A stretch of 64,000 bases of DNA from Accumulibacter sp. (GTDB lineage Bacteria > Pseudomonadota > Gammaproteobacteria > Burkholderiales > Rhodocyclaceae). Position numbers and translations under genes: made by a program. The notes beneath the pieces were generated by a model, which was not told the origin of the DNA, searched no databases, and saw only the letters and a list, made by a program, of their open reading frames with translations. Positions 1 through 14,211 of the stretch are shown here, piece by piece; position 1 is the first letter of the stretch, and each line of letters begins with the position of its first letter. The stretch is from NCBI RefSeq assembly GCF_036625195.1, contig NZ_JAZKUG010000001.1, forward strand, positions 496,001-560,000. The letters are read 5' to 3'.

Positions 1-875
1 AGGATGTGGGCTGCCGCATCTACACCTTCATCACCACCCTGCTGTACGTTCTCGAGGCGGCCGCCTCGCATGGCAAGGAAGTGTGGATCCTGGACCGCCC
101 GAACCCCGTCGGGCGGCCGGTTGAAGGATTGCTGCTGCGCCCTGGGTGGGAGAGCTTCGTCGGCGCCGGACCGCTGCCGATGCGCCATGGCCTGACGATG
201 GGCGAACTCGCCTGCTGGTTCATCCGCCGGTTCGAACTCGAACTGGACTGCACGGTCATCCGGATGCAGGGCTGGGCGCCCGACGCGGCACCTGGCTACG
301 GATGGCCGACTGGCCAGCGCAGCTGGATCAACCCGAGCCCCAATGCCGCCAGTCTGGCGATGGCGCGCTGTTATGCCGGCACGGTGATGCTCGAGGGCAG
401 CTCGCTTTCCGAGGGTCGCGGCACGACCCGCCCGCTGGAGCTGTTTGGCGCACCGGATCTCGACGCTCGCCGGCTGATCGCCGGCATGCATTCGCTGGCA
501 CCCGCCTGGCTGCAAGGCTGCCGGCTGCGCGAGTGCTGGTTCGAGCCGACCTTCCACAAACACGCCGGGCAGCTGTGCCACGGTGTCCAGATCCACGTCG
601 ACGACAGCGCCTACCGGCACCACGGTTTCCGTCCCTGGCGCTTGCAGAGCCTCGCCTTCAAGGTGCTGCGGCGATTGCAGCCGGACTACCCGCTATGGCG
701 GGACTTTCCCTACGAGTACGAAACGGATCGGCTGGCGATCGACCTGATCAACGGCTCGCCCGCGCTGCGACAGTGGGTCGATGACCCGACGGCCACGCCC
801 GACGACCTTGATTCCCTCAGCCGCGCTGACGAGGACGCGTGGCTGCAGATGCGGCAGGACTTCCTGCTTTACTGA
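1..875 (+). CDS. Exo-beta-N-acetylmuramidase NamZ/DUF1343 family, 3' part
   Basis: The reading frame is open from the left edge (codons in frame from base 3) and stops with TGA at 873-875, so the N-terminal part of the gene lies outside the window. The visible 290 residues match the C-terminal portion of the DUF1343/NamZ family, which removes N-acetylmuramic acid from the non-reducing end of peptidoglycan fragments during wall recycling. Family signatures visible are DVGCRIYTF, WILDRPNPVGRPVEG, ESFVG and the GSSLSEGRGTTRP loop, followed by FEPTFHKHAGQLCHGVQIHV. Family membership is clear; the enzymatic role is transferred from characterised relatives. It converges on glmM, with 88 nt between the stops. 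Confidence 0.85.
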   Translation, partial: DVGCRIYTFITTLLYVLEAAASHGKEVWILDRPNPVGRPVEGLLLRPGWESFVGAGPLPMRHGLTMGELACWFIRRFELELDCTVIRMQGWAPDAAPGYGWPTGQRSWINPSPNAASLAMARCYAGTVMLEGSSLSEGRGTTRPLELFGAPDLDARRLIAGMHSLAPAWLQGCRLRECWFEPTFHKHAGQLCHGVQIHVDDSAYRHHGFRPWRLQSLAFKVLRRLQPDYPLWRDFPYEYETDRLAIDLINGSPALRQWVDDPTATPDDLDSLSRADEDAWLQMRQDFLLY

Positions 876-936
876 GAGTCACTGGCGAGGCTGCGCGCAC
901 GATGGCTGCGCCGCCGCGGCATCGCCAACCGTGCTC

Positions 937-957
937 GTCGGGGCTCTCGCCCCCGAC
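937..957. terminator. Hairpin between convergent namZ-like gene and glmM
   Basis: A perfect 7-bp GC stem (GTCGGGG/CCCCGAC) with a 7-nt loop lies between the two convergent stop codons. There is no T-tract on either side, so it is only a possible bidirectional termination structure. Confidence 0.3.
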
Positions 958-963
958 AGCAGG

Positions 964-2331
964 CTACGACGAGACCGCTTCGCGCACGGCCGCAGCGAGC
1001 GTCTCGGCAGCGCTGTTGACCAGCAACGGATCCTGCCCTTCGACCATCACTCGCAACAGAGGCTCGGTTCCGGAGGCGCGCAGCAGGACCCGTCCGTGCC
1101 CCTGCAACTCGCGCTCCACCGTGGTGCGGGTGGCCGCGATCAGCGGGTGCTCCTGCCAGGGGAATCCCTTGCTCAACGCGACGTTGATCAGCTTCTGCGG
1201 ATACAGCCGCAGACAGCCCAGCAACTGCTGCAGATCGCCGCCCTCCTCGCGTAGCGCGCACAACACCTGCAGTGCAGAGACGATGCCATCGCCGGTCGTG
1301 TGCCGATCAAGACACAGGATGTGTCCCGAGTTCTCGCCACCATAAAGCCAGCCCTTCTGCCGCAGCAGGTCCATGACGTAGCGGTCGCCGACGGCCGCGC
1401 GGGCAAACGGAACCTTGAGTTCGCCGAATGCATGTTCCAGAGCCAGATTGGTCATCAGCGTGCCGACGACTCCGGCAACCGCTCCTTGCCGCAATCGGCT
1501 GCGCACGACGGCAAACAGCAGCTGGTCGCCATCGTAGACCTGGCCCAGCGAATCGACCATGATCAAGCGGTCCGCGTCACCATCGAGGGCAATGCCGATG
1601 TCGGCCGCCTGCGCCAAGACCGCCCTCGACAGAGCTCCAGGAGCGGTCGCGCCTACATCCTGATTGATGTTCAGGCCATTCGGTTCGGTACCGATGCTGC
1701 TGACTTCTGCCCCCAGCTCATGGAAGACATGCGGCGCGAGATGATAGGCAGCACCGTTGGCGCAATCGACGACGATCTTCAGTCCGCGCAGGTCCATCTC
1801 GAATGGGAAGGTGCCCTTGCAGAACTCGATGTAGCGCCCGTCGGCGTCGCCGATCCGACGCGCCCGCCCGAGACCGGCGGAGGGAACACAGGTCAGCGGT
1901 TCGTCGAGGGCCGCCTCGATCTCGAGTTCCAGATCATCGGGCAGCTTGCTTCCGTTCGCCGCGAAGAACTTGATCCCGTTGTCGTAGTACGGGTTGTGCG
2001 ACGCGGAAATGACGATGCCCGCCTGCAGGCGCAGGGCGCGAGTGAGGTAGGCAATCGCCGGCGTCGGCATCGGCCCGACCAGACAGACATCGACCCCGGC
2101 GGCGGAAAACCCGGCTTCGAGAGCCGCCTCCAGCATGTAGCCCGAGATCCGGGTGTCTTTGCCAATCAGTACCGCTGGCCGGTCGCCCGGCTTGGCATGG
2201 CTGCGCGTACTGTCGCGTGCGGCCAGGACCCGTCCGGCCGCATGTCCCAGGCGCATGACGAACTCGGGCGTGATCGGTGCCTCGCCGACGCGCCCGCGGA
2301 CGCCATCGGTGCCAAAATACTTTCTCGTCAC
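964..2331 (-). CDS. glmM: Phosphoglucosamine mutase GlmM
   Basis: Converts glucosamine-6-phosphate to glucosamine-1-phosphate in the cytoplasm, the step before UDP-GlcNAc for peptidoglycan and LPS. The 455-residue length is close to E. coli GlmM (445). Visible motifs are the N-terminal [10 protein letters not shown], the phosphoserine loop [12 protein letters not shown] (active Ser about residue 111), the metal loop DGDADR, and the C-terminal phosphate-binding [12 protein letters not shown]. The chosen start is a GTG at 2331, where homology begins and an AGGGGAG ribosome site precedes it by about 8 nt; an upstream in-frame extension of 15 residues shows no similarity to the family. It is last in the conserved rlmE-ftsH-folP-glmM order, but a 220-nt gap separates it from folP, so it may have its own promoter. 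Confidence 0.97.
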   Translation of the reverse strand: MTRKYFGTDGVRGRVGEAPITPEFVMRLGHAAGRVLAARDSTRSHAKPGDRPAVLIGKDTRISGYMLEAALEAGFSAAGVDVCLVGPMPTPAIAYLTRALRLQAGIVISASHNPYYDNGIKFFAANGSKLPDDLELEIEAALDEPLTCVPSAGLGRARRIGDADGRYIEFCKGTFPFEMDLRGLKIVVDCANGAAYHLAPHVFHELGAEVSSIGTEPNGLNINQDVGATAPGALSRAVLAQAADIGIALDGDADRLIMVDSLGQVYDGDQLLFAVVRSRLRQGAVAGVVGTLMTNLALEHAFGELKVPFARAAVGDRYVMDLLRQKGWLYGGENSGHILCLDRHTTGDGIVSALQVLCALREEGGDLQQLLGCLRLYPQKLINVALSKGFPWQEHPLIAATRTTVERELQGHGRVLLRASGTEPLLRVMVEGQDPLLVNSAAETLAAAVREAVSS

Positions 2332-2551
2332 GACTTTCTCTCCCCTTGAGCACAGGCGCCGAGTGGCACCCGTCACGCAAATGACATTCTACCCACAGGC
2401 CGGCCAGGCGGATCGCCAAATAGCGCACATAGACTGCAGGTGGCGCTGCCGCCCATGGCGATGCACGTCCCGCGGCTGCCGTCCCGGACTACAGCCGCTT
2501 GCGACCCGAGGTCGCCCGGGCAACCCACAGGGACTGCCGGAGTGATGCGCG

Positions 2552-3400
2552 TCAAGCTGCCGCCGCCGACCTCGGCGCATCGGTGCCGCGCGCCGCCTGC
2601 CAGACCGCCAGCGCATCGCGCGTTTCGGCCACATCGTGCACCCTCAGGACACGCGCCCCACGCTCGACAGCCACCACCGCGGCGGCGATGCTGGCCGCAA
2701 GGCGCTCGCCGAGCGGGCGCCCGGTGATGGCGCCAAGCATCGACTTGCGCGAGAGGCCGGCCAGCACAGGCAGACCGTCGCTGGCCAGTTGCTCGAGAGC
2801 GCGCAGCAGGTCGAGGTTGTGCTGCAGGGTCTTGCCGAAGCAGAAGCCCGGGTCGAGCAGGAGACGATCGTCGCTGATCCCGGCCTCCCTCGCCGCCCGT
2901 ACCCGGCACCGCAGGAACTCCCGCACCTCGGCGACGACATCGCGGTACGAGGGCTGCCGCTGCATGGTCAGCGGTTGCCCCTGCATGTGCATCAGGCAGA
3001 CCGCGCAGTCGCTCTCTGCTACCGCCTCCATGGCTCCCGGCATGCACAAGCCATGGATGTCATTGATCATCGACGCGCCGTGCCGCAGTGCCGCCCGCAT
3101 CACCTCCGGCTTGTAGGTATCGACCGAGATGGGTACGCCACAGCCGGCGAGTCCCGCAAGTACCGGCAGGAGCCGATGCAGTTCGTCCTCTGCCGTCACC
3201 GGTAGCGCTCCGGGACGGGAGGATTCGGCACCGAGATCGAGCAGATCGGCGCCGGCGTCGATCTGCCGCTGGGCCTGCGCCACCGCCGCTGCAGTGTCGC
3301 CGGCAAGCCCATCTCCCGAGAAGGAATCGGCCGTCAGGTTCACGATGCCCATGAGCAATGGGCGATCGACGGCGAGTCGAAAGGATCCGCAACGCAGCAT
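2552..3400 (-). CDS. folP: Dihydropteroate synthase FolP
   Basis: Condenses p-aminobenzoate with the pterin pyrophosphate to give dihydropteroate in folate synthesis; it is the sulfonamide target. The 282 residues form one DHPS TIM barrel. Visible family motifs are MGIVNLTADSFSGDG near the N-terminus, DLGAESSRPGA, LDPGFCFGKTLQHN, LAGLSRKSMLG and the C-terminal RVHDVAETRDAL. Some positions differ from the textbook motifs: NLTADSF for NVTPDSF, and DLGAESSRPG for DIGGESTRPG. The gene follows ftsH by 47 nt on the same strand, the usual order in beta- and gammaproteobacteria. ATG start at 3400. Confidence 0.95.
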   Translation of the reverse strand: MLRCGSFRLAVDRPLLMGIVNLTADSFSGDGLAGDTAAAVAQAQRQIDAGADLLDLGAESSRPGALPVTAEDELHRLLPVLAGLAGCGVPISVDTYKPEVMRAALRHGASMINDIHGLCMPGAMEAVAESDCAVCLMHMQGQPLTMQRQPSYRDVVAEVREFLRCRVRAAREAGISDDRLLLDPGFCFGKTLQHNLDLLRALEQLASDGLPVLAGLSRKSMLGAITGRPLGERLAASIAAAVVAVERGARVLRVHDVAETRDALAVWQAARGTDAPRSAAAA

Positions 3401-3447
3401 GCAGCAGCCTGGCTGATCAGCCGAACGAGAACGAGAGCGCTCTCGGT

Positions 3448-5334
3448 TCAGGCGGGTGCCGGTGGCGCGCTCGGCGCTGCATCCGGCGCATTGTGGTCGC
3501 TCTTGTTGGCCGGCGGCAACTGTGTCTGCTTTGGCGGACGCGGCGGCTTGCCCTGCATGACGTCATTGATCTGATCGGCGTCGATCGTCTCAAGTTCGAG
3601 CAACGCCGACGCCATCGCCTCGACCTTGTCGCGGTGCTCCTCGAGCAGGCGGCGAGCGAGGGCGTACTGCTCGTCGATGATGCGGCGGATCTCGCGATCG
3701 ACCTTTTCCATCGTCGCTTCCGACATGTTCTTGTGCGTTGTCACCGATCGTCCGAGGAAAACCTCGCCTTCATTCTCGCCATACACCATCGGCCCCAGTG
3801 CATCCGACATGCCGTAGCGGGTGACCATGTCGCGTGCCATCTGCGTCGCGCGCTCGAAATCGTTCGAGGCGCCGGTCGTCATCTGGTTCATGAACAGCTC
3901 TTCGGCAATCCGACCGCCAAAGAGAACGGCGATCCGACTCATCAGATAGATGCGGTCGTAGGCGTAGCGATCCTCCTCCGGCAACTGCATCGTCAACCCG
4001 AGGGCACGCCCACGCGGAATGATCGTCACCTTGTGTACCGGGTCCGACTTCGGCATGAGTTTGGCGACCACGGCGTGCCCCGCCTCATGGTAGGCCGTGT
4101 TGCGCCGCTCGTCCTCGTTCATCACCATGCTGCGCCGCTCCGCGCCCATCATGATCTTGTCCTTGGCCTTCTCGAAGTCCTCCATGTCCACCAGACGCTT
4201 GTTGCCGCGCGCGGCGAAAAGCGCCGCCTCATTGACCAGATTGGCAAGGTCGGCACCAGAAAAACCTGGGGTTCCACGGGCGATGATGTCCGCCTTGACA
4301 TCCGGCGACAGCGGCACCTTGCGCATGTGCACCACCAGGATCTGTTCGCGACCCCGGATGTCAGGCAGCGGAACGACCACTTGGCGATCGAAGCGACCCG
4401 GTCGCATCAGAGCGGGGTCCAGAACGTCCGGTCGGTTGGTCGCAGCAATGACGATCACCCCGACACTGCCTTCGAAACCGTCCATCTCGACGAGCATCTG
4501 GTTCAGCGTCTGCTCGCGCTCGTCGTTGCCACCACCGAGGCCTGCACCACGCTGGCGACCGACGGCATCGAGCTCATCGATGAAGATGATGCAGGGCGCA
4601 TGCTTCTTCGCATTCTCGAACATGTCGCGAACGCGCGCCGCGCCCACGCCGACGAACATCTCGACGAAATCCGAGCCGGAAATCGAGAAGAAGGGAACCT
4701 TGGCTTCGCCGGCAATCGCCTTCGCCAGCAACGTCTTGCCGGTGCCCGGGTTGCCGACGAGCAGGACGCCCTTCGGGATGCGCCCACCAAGCTTCTGGAA
4801 CTTGGACGGGTCGCGCAGGAAATCGACGAGTTCCGACACCTCCTCCTTCGCCTCGTCGCAACCGGCGACGTCGGCAAAGGTGATGGTGTTGGACGACTCA
4901 TCGAGCAGGCGCGCCTTGCTCTTGCCGAACGAGAAGGCCCCGCCACGACCACCGCCCTGCATCTGGCGCATGAAGAAGATCCAGACGCCGATCAGCAGCA
5001 GCATCGGGAACCAGCTGACGAAAATGCTCATCAGGAAGGACTGCTCTTCCTCCGGCTTGGCCTCGATCTTGACGCCATGCTTCAGCAGATCGGAGACCAT
5101 CCAGAGATCCGGCGGCGCATAGCTCGTCAACTTGCGCCCATCGGTCGTCGTTGCCTTGAGCACGCGCCCCTCGATGACCACCTTGGCGATGTTTCCCTTG
5201 CCCACCTCCTCGATGAACTGGGAGTACTCCATCGACTGCTGGGCCACCTGGCGATTGTTGAACTGGTTGAAGACGGTCATCAGGACGAGACCGATCACCA
5301 GCCAGACTGCCAGATTCTTGAACATGTTATTCAA
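3448..5334 (-). CDS. ftsH: ATP-dependent zinc metalloprotease FtsH
   Basis: Inner-membrane AAA+ protease that extracts and degrades membrane proteins and short-lived regulators such as LpxC and sigma-32. The protein has 628 residues. Two membrane segments (about 8-24 and 103-121) bracket a periplasmic domain. Walker A GNPGTGKT is at about 194-201, Walker B contains FIDELDAVG, the second region of homology is present, and the zinc site HEAGH lies near residue 418. The C-terminal tail is Pro/Ala-rich. The TTG start at 5334 has AGAGGTG 5 nt upstream; an ATG three codons later (5325) is the alternative but is poorly spaced from that site. It sits between rlmE (119 nt gap) and folP (47 nt gap). 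Confidence 0.97.
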   Translation of the reverse strand: MNNMFKNLAVWLVIGLVLMTVFNQFNNRQVAQQSMEYSQFIEEVGKGNIAKVVIEGRVLKATTTDGRKLTSYAPPDLWMVSDLLKHGVKIEAKPEEEQSFLMSIFVSWFPMLLLIGVWIFFMRQMQGGGRGGAFSFGKSKARLLDESSNTITFADVAGCDEAKEEVSELVDFLRDPSKFQKLGGRIPKGVLLVGNPGTGKTLLAKAIAGEAKVPFFSISGSDFVEMFVGVGAARVRDMFENAKKHAPCIIFIDELDAVGRQRGAGLGGGNDEREQTLNQMLVEMDGFEGSVGVIVIAATNRPDVLDPALMRPGRFDRQVVVPLPDIRGREQILVVHMRKVPLSPDVKADIIARGTPGFSGADLANLVNEAALFAARGNKRLVDMEDFEKAKDKIMMGAERRSMVMNEDERRNTAYHEAGHAVVAKLMPKSDPVHKVTIIPRGRALGLTMQLPEEDRYAYDRIYLMSRIAVLFGGRIAEELFMNQMTTGASNDFERATQMARDMVTRYGMSDALGPMVYGENEGEVFLGRSVTTHKNMSEATMEKVDREIRRIIDEQYALARRLLEEHRDKVEAMASALLELETIDADQINDVMQGKPPRPPKQTQLPPANKSDHNAPDAAPSAPPAPA

Positions 5335-5453
5335 TACGTCACCTCTTCATCCTGCCCGCACAGCCGTTCCCGAGACGCCCCGCCGTGGATGCGGAATTGC
5401 ATTCTAAACCGATTCCCAGCCGGACGATCAAGCATTACGCCGCCAAGCTCCCG

Positions 5454-6074
5454 TCAGGCTTGCAGGCCCCGGCCGAGAAGATACACCTCCCGACTGCGAT
5501 CCCGCGAGGCATCCGGCTTGCGCAGGCACACCCGCCTGAAGGTCTGCCGCATGCGGACGAAAAAATCGTCGAAGCCCAGACCCTGGAACACTTTGACCAG
5601 CAGACAGCCCTCCGGTTGCAGCCATTGGCTCGCGAAATCGAGAGCCAGTTCCGACAGGTGCATGCCCTGTGCCTGATCACACAGGCTGATACCCGAGATA
5701 TTGGGCGACATGTCGCAGAGTACAAGTCCCGCTCGCTCCTGTTTCAACAGTCCCCGCAGGCGGTCGAGAACCTCCGTTTCGCGAAAATCGCCCGGCAGGA
5801 AGACGACTCCGGGCAGCGGCTCCATCGGCAGGATATCGACCGCGATGACCTGACCCCGCCCCTGCTGGCGCTTCGCGACCACCTGCGACCAGCCTCCCGG
5901 ACTCGCACCCAGGTCGACCACCAAGTCGCCCGGGCGGATCAGATGCTCGCGGTCGTCTATCTGCAGGAGCTTGTAGGCGGCGCGCGAGCGGTAGCCTTCC
6001 GCCTTCGCCCGCTGGACATAACTGTCGCTGACGTGTTCACGCAACCAGGCGTTGCTCGATCTGCTGCGCTTCAT
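5454..6074 (-). CDS. rlmE: 23S rRNA (uridine-2'-O)-methyltransferase RlmE
   Basis: Methylates the 2'-O of U2552 in the A-loop of 23S rRNA, a late step of 50S assembly. The 206-residue length is typical. The SAM-binding motif VVDLGASPGGWSQV is present, and the K-D-K-E catalytic tetrad can be placed in AAYKLLQID, CDMSPN and LVKVFQG plus the C-terminal Glu. It is the first gene of the rlmE-ftsH-folP-glmM run and is divergent from yhbY, with 44 nt between the two start codons. Confidence 0.97.
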   Translation of the reverse strand: MKRSRSSNAWLREHVSDSYVQRAKAEGYRSRAAYKLLQIDDREHLIRPGDLVVDLGASPGGWSQVVAKRQQGRGQVIAVDILPMEPLPGVVFLPGDFRETEVLDRLRGLLKQERAGLVLCDMSPNISGISLCDQAQGMHLSELALDFASQWLQPEGCLLVKVFQGLGFDDFFVRMRQTFRRVCLRKPDASRDRSREVYLLGRGLQA

Positions 6075-6118
6075 GCCTGTAAACCCGCTAGAATGGCTTT
6101 TCCAGAAAGGGATCCAGC

Positions 6119-6460
6119 ATGCTCAACCTGAACTCCGAAGAGCGCCGCGCGCTGCGCGCCCGCGCCCACTCCCTGCAACCGGTGGTCGCAATCAGCCAGA
6201 AGGGGCTCTCCGAGCCGGTTGTCCGGGAAATCGACGCCAGCCTGGCGGCGCACGAACTGATCAAGGTGCGGGTGTACAACGATGACCGGGATGAGCGCGA
6301 GAATTTTCTGGCCAGCCTTTGCGAGCGACTGGCTGCGGCGCCGGTGCAGCATATCGGCAAGCTCCTGGTGATCTGGCGGCCACGCCCGGAACAGCCGGCC
6401 ACGCCGGCAAGAGCGCCGCGGCGCAGCAAGCGCACTTTCCAGGGCAGTACCGGCACCTGA
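6119..6460 (+). CDS. yhbY: Ribosome-associated RNA-binding protein YhbY (CRM domain)
   Basis: Small CRM-domain protein of 113 residues that associates with pre-50S ribosomal particles. The domain covers most of the protein: a basic N-terminal helix (EERRALRARAHSLQP), the GxxG-like loop around ISQKGLSEPVV, and the strand HELIKVRV. A Pro/Arg-rich tail follows. The ATG at 6119 is preceded by AAAGGGA. Its position divergent from rlmE is the standard arrangement in proteobacteria. A TAGAAT hexamer at 6089-6094 could be its -10 element, without a convincing -35. Confidence 0.93.
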   Translation: MLNLNSEERRALRARAHSLQPVVAISQKGLSEPVVREIDASLAAHELIKVRVYNDDRDERENFLASLCERLAAAPVQHIGKLLVIWRPRPEQPATPARAPRRSKRTFQGSTGT

Positions 6461-6518
6461 CCGCGACACGCGATCGCGACCCGCGCGCCGCCGGATGCCT
6501 GTCTGGCCACCTGATCGC

Positions 6519-6983
6519 CTAACGGACACCGCGCGCCGCGGTGGCAACCAGCAGCAGGCCAAGAAGACTCTGCAGCAGGTAGAGGATGCTGGAAACGCCA
6601 TGCCAAGCCGCGAAGCGGTCACGCAGGACACTTGCCATCACCTCTCGGGGCAGGGCGTCGGCCTTGAGTTGTGCCAGCAGGGGCTGGACGCCGAACAGGC
6701 CGACGACGGTCAGCAGCAACATCAGCAGCAGCAGCCAGAAATCCCAGCGCCGCCAGGCGGCGCCGCGCAGGCGGACGAGCAAGAAGGCGAGCAGGTACGC
6801 CGCGCAAGCCAGGCCCACCCAGCCGATCAGCTCGAACAGTCGGCCGGCGAGTTGCCCGGCCAGCTGACGATCGTTGCCCAGGGCATGAAACAGCGTCGGC
6901 GCAACGAGGTAGCCGATCGACCACAGGCCGCCGACCCAAAGGGTCAGGGCTACGCCATGAAGAATTTCGGTGATGCGGCGCAT
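6519..6983 (-). CDS. DUF4149-type integral membrane protein
   Basis: A 154-residue membrane protein with four predicted hydrophobic segments: VALTLWVGGLWSIGYLVAP, LIGWVGLACAAYLLAFLL, WLLLLMLLLTVVGLFGV and a C-terminal LLGLLLVATA. The TLWVGGLW...VAPTLF pattern is typical of DUF4149 proteins, which are often encoded next to greA in betaproteobacteria. Molecular function is unknown. The start is ambiguous: ATG at 6983 follows GGAGG by only one base, while GTG at 6995 would overlap the greA stop. It is probably cotranscribed with carA-carB-greA. Confidence 0.8.
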   Translation of the reverse strand: MRRITEILHGVALTLWVGGLWSIGYLVAPTLFHALGNDRQLAGQLAGRLFELIGWVGLACAAYLLAFLLVRLRGAAWRRWDFWLLLLMLLLTVVGLFGVQPLLAQLKADALPREVMASVLRDRFAAWHGVSSILYLLQSLLGLLLVATAARGVR

Positions 6984-6991
6984 GCCTCCAC

Positions 6992-7468
6992 TCACTCGTA
7001 GCGAACGTCGATGACTTCGTATTCGCGAACACCACCCGGCGCCTGCACCTCGGCGATGTCGCCAGCGAACTTGCCGATCAGTGCCCGCGCGATCGGCGAG
7101 TTGATCGAGATCTTGCCACCCTTGATGTCGGCCTCGTCCTCGCCGACGATCTGGTAGCAGACGCGGACGCCCGTGTCCTGGTCCTCGAGATCGAGCGTTG
7201 CGCCAAAGACGCAGCGCCCGTCGGCATCGAGCAGCTTGGGGTCGATGATCTGGGCGTTGGCAAGCTTGCCCTCGAACTCCTTGATGCGGCCCTCGATGAA
7301 GGCCTGCCTTTCCTTGGCGGCATCGTACTCGGCATTCTCCGAGAGATCACCGTGCGAGCGCGCCTCGGCGATCGCGGCGATCGCCCGCGGCCGCTCTACG
7401 GTCTTCAGATGATGCAGCTCGGCACGCAACAGTTCGGCGCCCTTGACGGTTACGGGTATCTTGCTCAT
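6992..7468 (-). CDS. greA: Transcription elongation factor GreA
   Basis: Rescues backtracked RNA polymerase by stimulating cleavage of the transcript 3' end through the secondary channel. The protein is 158 residues, exactly the usual length. It has the N-terminal antiparallel coiled coil with the acidic tip ([20 protein letters not shown]) and the C-terminal FKBP-like domain ending in [11 protein letters not shown]. The ATG at 7468 ([10 protein letters not shown]) is chosen because homology begins there; an in-frame extension upstream is hydrophobic and outside the family. It follows carB by 75 nt, the common carAB-greA order. Confidence 0.97.
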   Translation of the reverse strand: MSKIPVTVKGAELLRAELHHLKTVERPRAIAAIAEARSHGDLSENAEYDAAKERQAFIEGRIKEFEGKLANAQIIDPKLLDADGRCVFGATLDLEDQDTGVRVCYQIVGEDEADIKGGKISINSPIARALIGKFAGDIAEVQAPGGVREYEVIDVRYE

Positions 7469-7543
7469 ATCGTTCGCTGCCAACAATGGCCAGCCGCCGG
7501 CGGCCGCGAGCAGCAGCACGGCGCAGGCGGTTGCATGGATTGA

Positions 7544-10727
<3,184 letters not shown>

Positions 10728-10750
<23 letters not shown>

Positions 10751-11891
10751 CTTGCTTCTTCTCGTGTTGCATCATCTGGACAAAGCGGTCGAACAGGCAG
10801 GCGATGTCGTGCGGCCCCGGACTCGCTTCAGGATGGCCCTGGAAGGAGAACGCGGGTACGTCGGCGCGCGCGACGCCCTGCAGCGAGCCATCGAAGAGCG
10901 ACACATGGGTGCGCAGCAGGTTCGCCGGCAAGCTGTTCCCGTCGACGGCAAAACCGTGGTTCTGGCTGGTGATCAGTACCTGTCCGGTCTGCAGATCCTT
11001 CACCGGGTGGTTGGCACCATGGTGGCCGAACTTCATCTTCATCGTCCTCGCGCCCGAGGCGAGCGCCAGCAGCTGGTGACCGAGACAGATGCCAAAGGTC
11101 GGCACGCGTCGGGAAAGCAGCTCGCGAATCGCGTCGATCGCGTAGTCGCAGGGCTCCGGATCGCCCGGACCGTTCGACAGGAACACCCCGTCGGGCTGCA
11201 GCGCGAGGACATCGGCAGCGCTCGTCTGAGCCGGCACGACGGTCACCCGGCAGCCGCGGGCAGCCAGCATGCGCAGGATGTTGTGCTTGACGCCGTAGTC
11301 GTAGGCGACGACGTGCAGCACGGGCGCTGGTGCATCGCGGTAACCGCCGAGAGTCCAGGCGCCACCGGTCCACTCATAGGCTGCAGGCACACTGACGACG
11401 CGGGCCAGATCCATTCCCGCCAAGCCCGGGAAAGCCCGCGCTTCCTCCAGCGCACACCGTTCGTCGACCGTCACCGCCATGATGCAACCGGCCTGCGCTC
11501 CCTGCTCGCGCAGGATGCGGGTCAGCTTGCGCGTATCGATACCGCTGATGGCAACGATTCCATGCTGCTGCAGGTAGTCCGGCAGTGTCTGCTGCAGACG
11601 CCAGCTGGCGGCCCGCGGTGGCAGGTCACGGATGACCAGACCGGCAGCGTAGTTTGCCCGCGACTCGAAGTCTTCCGCATTGCAGCCGACATTGCCGATA
11701 TGCGGATAGGTCAGCGTGACGATCTGGCGGCAATACGAGGGATCGGTAAGGATTTCCTGATACCCCGACATCGCCGTATTGAAGACGACTTCGCCGCTGG
11801 CGCTGCCCGCAGCACCGATCGCCAGACCCCTGAAGACCGTGCCGTCAGCCAGGGCGAGAATCGCCGGCGGCAGAGTGGGTAGCAAGGACAC
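10728..11891 (-). CDS. carA: Carbamoyl-phosphate synthase small chain CarA
   Basis: Class I glutamine amidotransferase subunit that hydrolyses glutamine and channels ammonia to CarB. The protein is 387 residues. The N-terminal CPSase domain contains [20 protein letters not shown]. The C-terminal GATase has the nucleophile motif FGICLGHQ and the catalytic His in [11 protein letters not shown]. The GTG start at 11891 has AGGAG 6 nt upstream and fits family length; an in-frame ATG at 11963 would add 24 residues and swallow that site. The 3' end overlaps carB by 23 nt. A terminator-like hairpin stands 55 nt upstream of the start. Confidence 0.97.
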
Positions 11892-11946
11892 GAAAGACTC
11901 CTGTGGAAGCTGTTGAACTCGCGGCCGGTCCGGGCCGTAGATACGC

Positions 11947-11977
11947 AAAAGCGGGACAGGCATTCAGCCTTCCCGCT
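11947..11977 (-). terminator. Intrinsic-terminator-like hairpin in the carA leader
   Basis: On the minus strand the stem reads AGCGGGA-AGGC, loop TGAAT, then GCCT, one bulged G and TCCCGCT, giving 11 paired bases, followed by TTT. It sits between the dapB stop and carA, 55 nt before the carA start. It could end dapB transcription or act as an attenuator of carAB; the sequence alone does not separate the two. The T-run is short. Confidence 0.6.
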
Positions 11978-12105
11978 CGGATCCTCGCCAGCCCGGGGAT
12001 TATACCGGAGGCAGTCGCTCTTGGGGCGATCAGACGACCCGTGCCAAGGCATCTGCCGCCGCTGCAGCCGACCGCTGCCGACGCCCTGGTGGTGTCGGCG
12101 GCCGG

Positions 12106-13396
<1,291 letters not shown>

Positions 13397-13574
13397 GTCG
13401 TGGTCGAAAAGTGATGAATGGAGGAGACCGGACGCCCGGAGCTGGACCACGGGCAGTCGCCGAGGCGCCTGTCGACCGGCTGCAGACTTGCAGCGGCGCG
13501 GCACTGCCGCCCTCGTCGGTATATCATACTCGAAAAGACCCTCTCCCTTCGCCGGAACCGACCAAGGTAAGCTG

Positions 13575-14042
13575 ATGAGCAACCCCGAAGACCTCAAGAG
13601 CATGGGGCTGAAAGCCACCACCCCCCGACTCAGGATCCTCGCCCTGTTCGAGAAGACCGAGGTCCGCCATCTGACCGCCGAGGATGTGTACCGCCTGCTG
13701 CTCGCCGACAACCTGGATATCGGTCTGGCCACCGTCTACCGCGTGCTGACCCAGTTCGAGCAGGCAGGACTGCTCGAACGCCATTTCTTCGAGTCGGGCA
13801 AGGCGGTGTTCGAACTCAGTCACGGTCAGCACCATGACCATCTCGTCTGCATCGACTGCGGTCGGGTCGAGGAATTCTGCGATGCCGAGATCGAGCGGCG
13901 GCAGGCGCGCGTCGCCAAGGAGCGTGGCTTCAGCATTCGCGAACATGCACTGCATCTCTACGCCCAGTGTACCAAGCCCGACTGCCCGCACCGCAGCGGT
14001 GCCCGTCGCGCAGCCGGCGAGGGCGACAAGCTGCCCTCCTGA
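13575..14042 (+). CDS. fur: Ferric uptake regulator Fur
   Basis: Iron-responsive repressor of uptake genes. The protein is 155 residues: a winged-helix DNA-binding domain ([16 protein letters not shown] through [18 protein letters not shown]) followed by the dimerisation and metal domain with [21 protein letters not shown] second Cys pair occurs in QCTKPDCPH. The ATG at 13575 ([11 protein letters not shown]) is chosen because homology starts there; the frame is open further upstream without similarity. It is divergent from bamE across 178 nt, which must hold both promoters. Confidence 0.97.
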   Translation: MSNPEDLKSMGLKATTPRLRILALFEKTEVRHLTAEDVYRLLLADNLDIGLATVYRVLTQFEQAGLLERHFFESGKAVFELSHGQHHDHLVCIDCGRVEEFCDAEIERRQARVAKERGFSIREHALHLYAQCTKPDCPHRSGARRAAGEGDKLPS

Positions 14043-14211
14043 CCGCGTGTCCGCGCGAGCCGCGATCGACTCAGGCCCGCCTGAGGCTGCGGGCATCCCT
14101 CCTGCACGACCGTCTCCGGCCCAGCCCAGACCCTGGCCTGTGACCCAAAGCGGCGCCGGCTGAACAGGTGCGGAAACGCACGCTCGGCTGCCTCGCACGG
14201 CGCCTGGCTGC

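Noticed and set aside
14070..14085. CTCAGG/CCTGAG hairpin between fur and the FHA gene as terminator
   Set aside because: Only 6 bp, no T-tract; not distinguishable from chance at this GC content.
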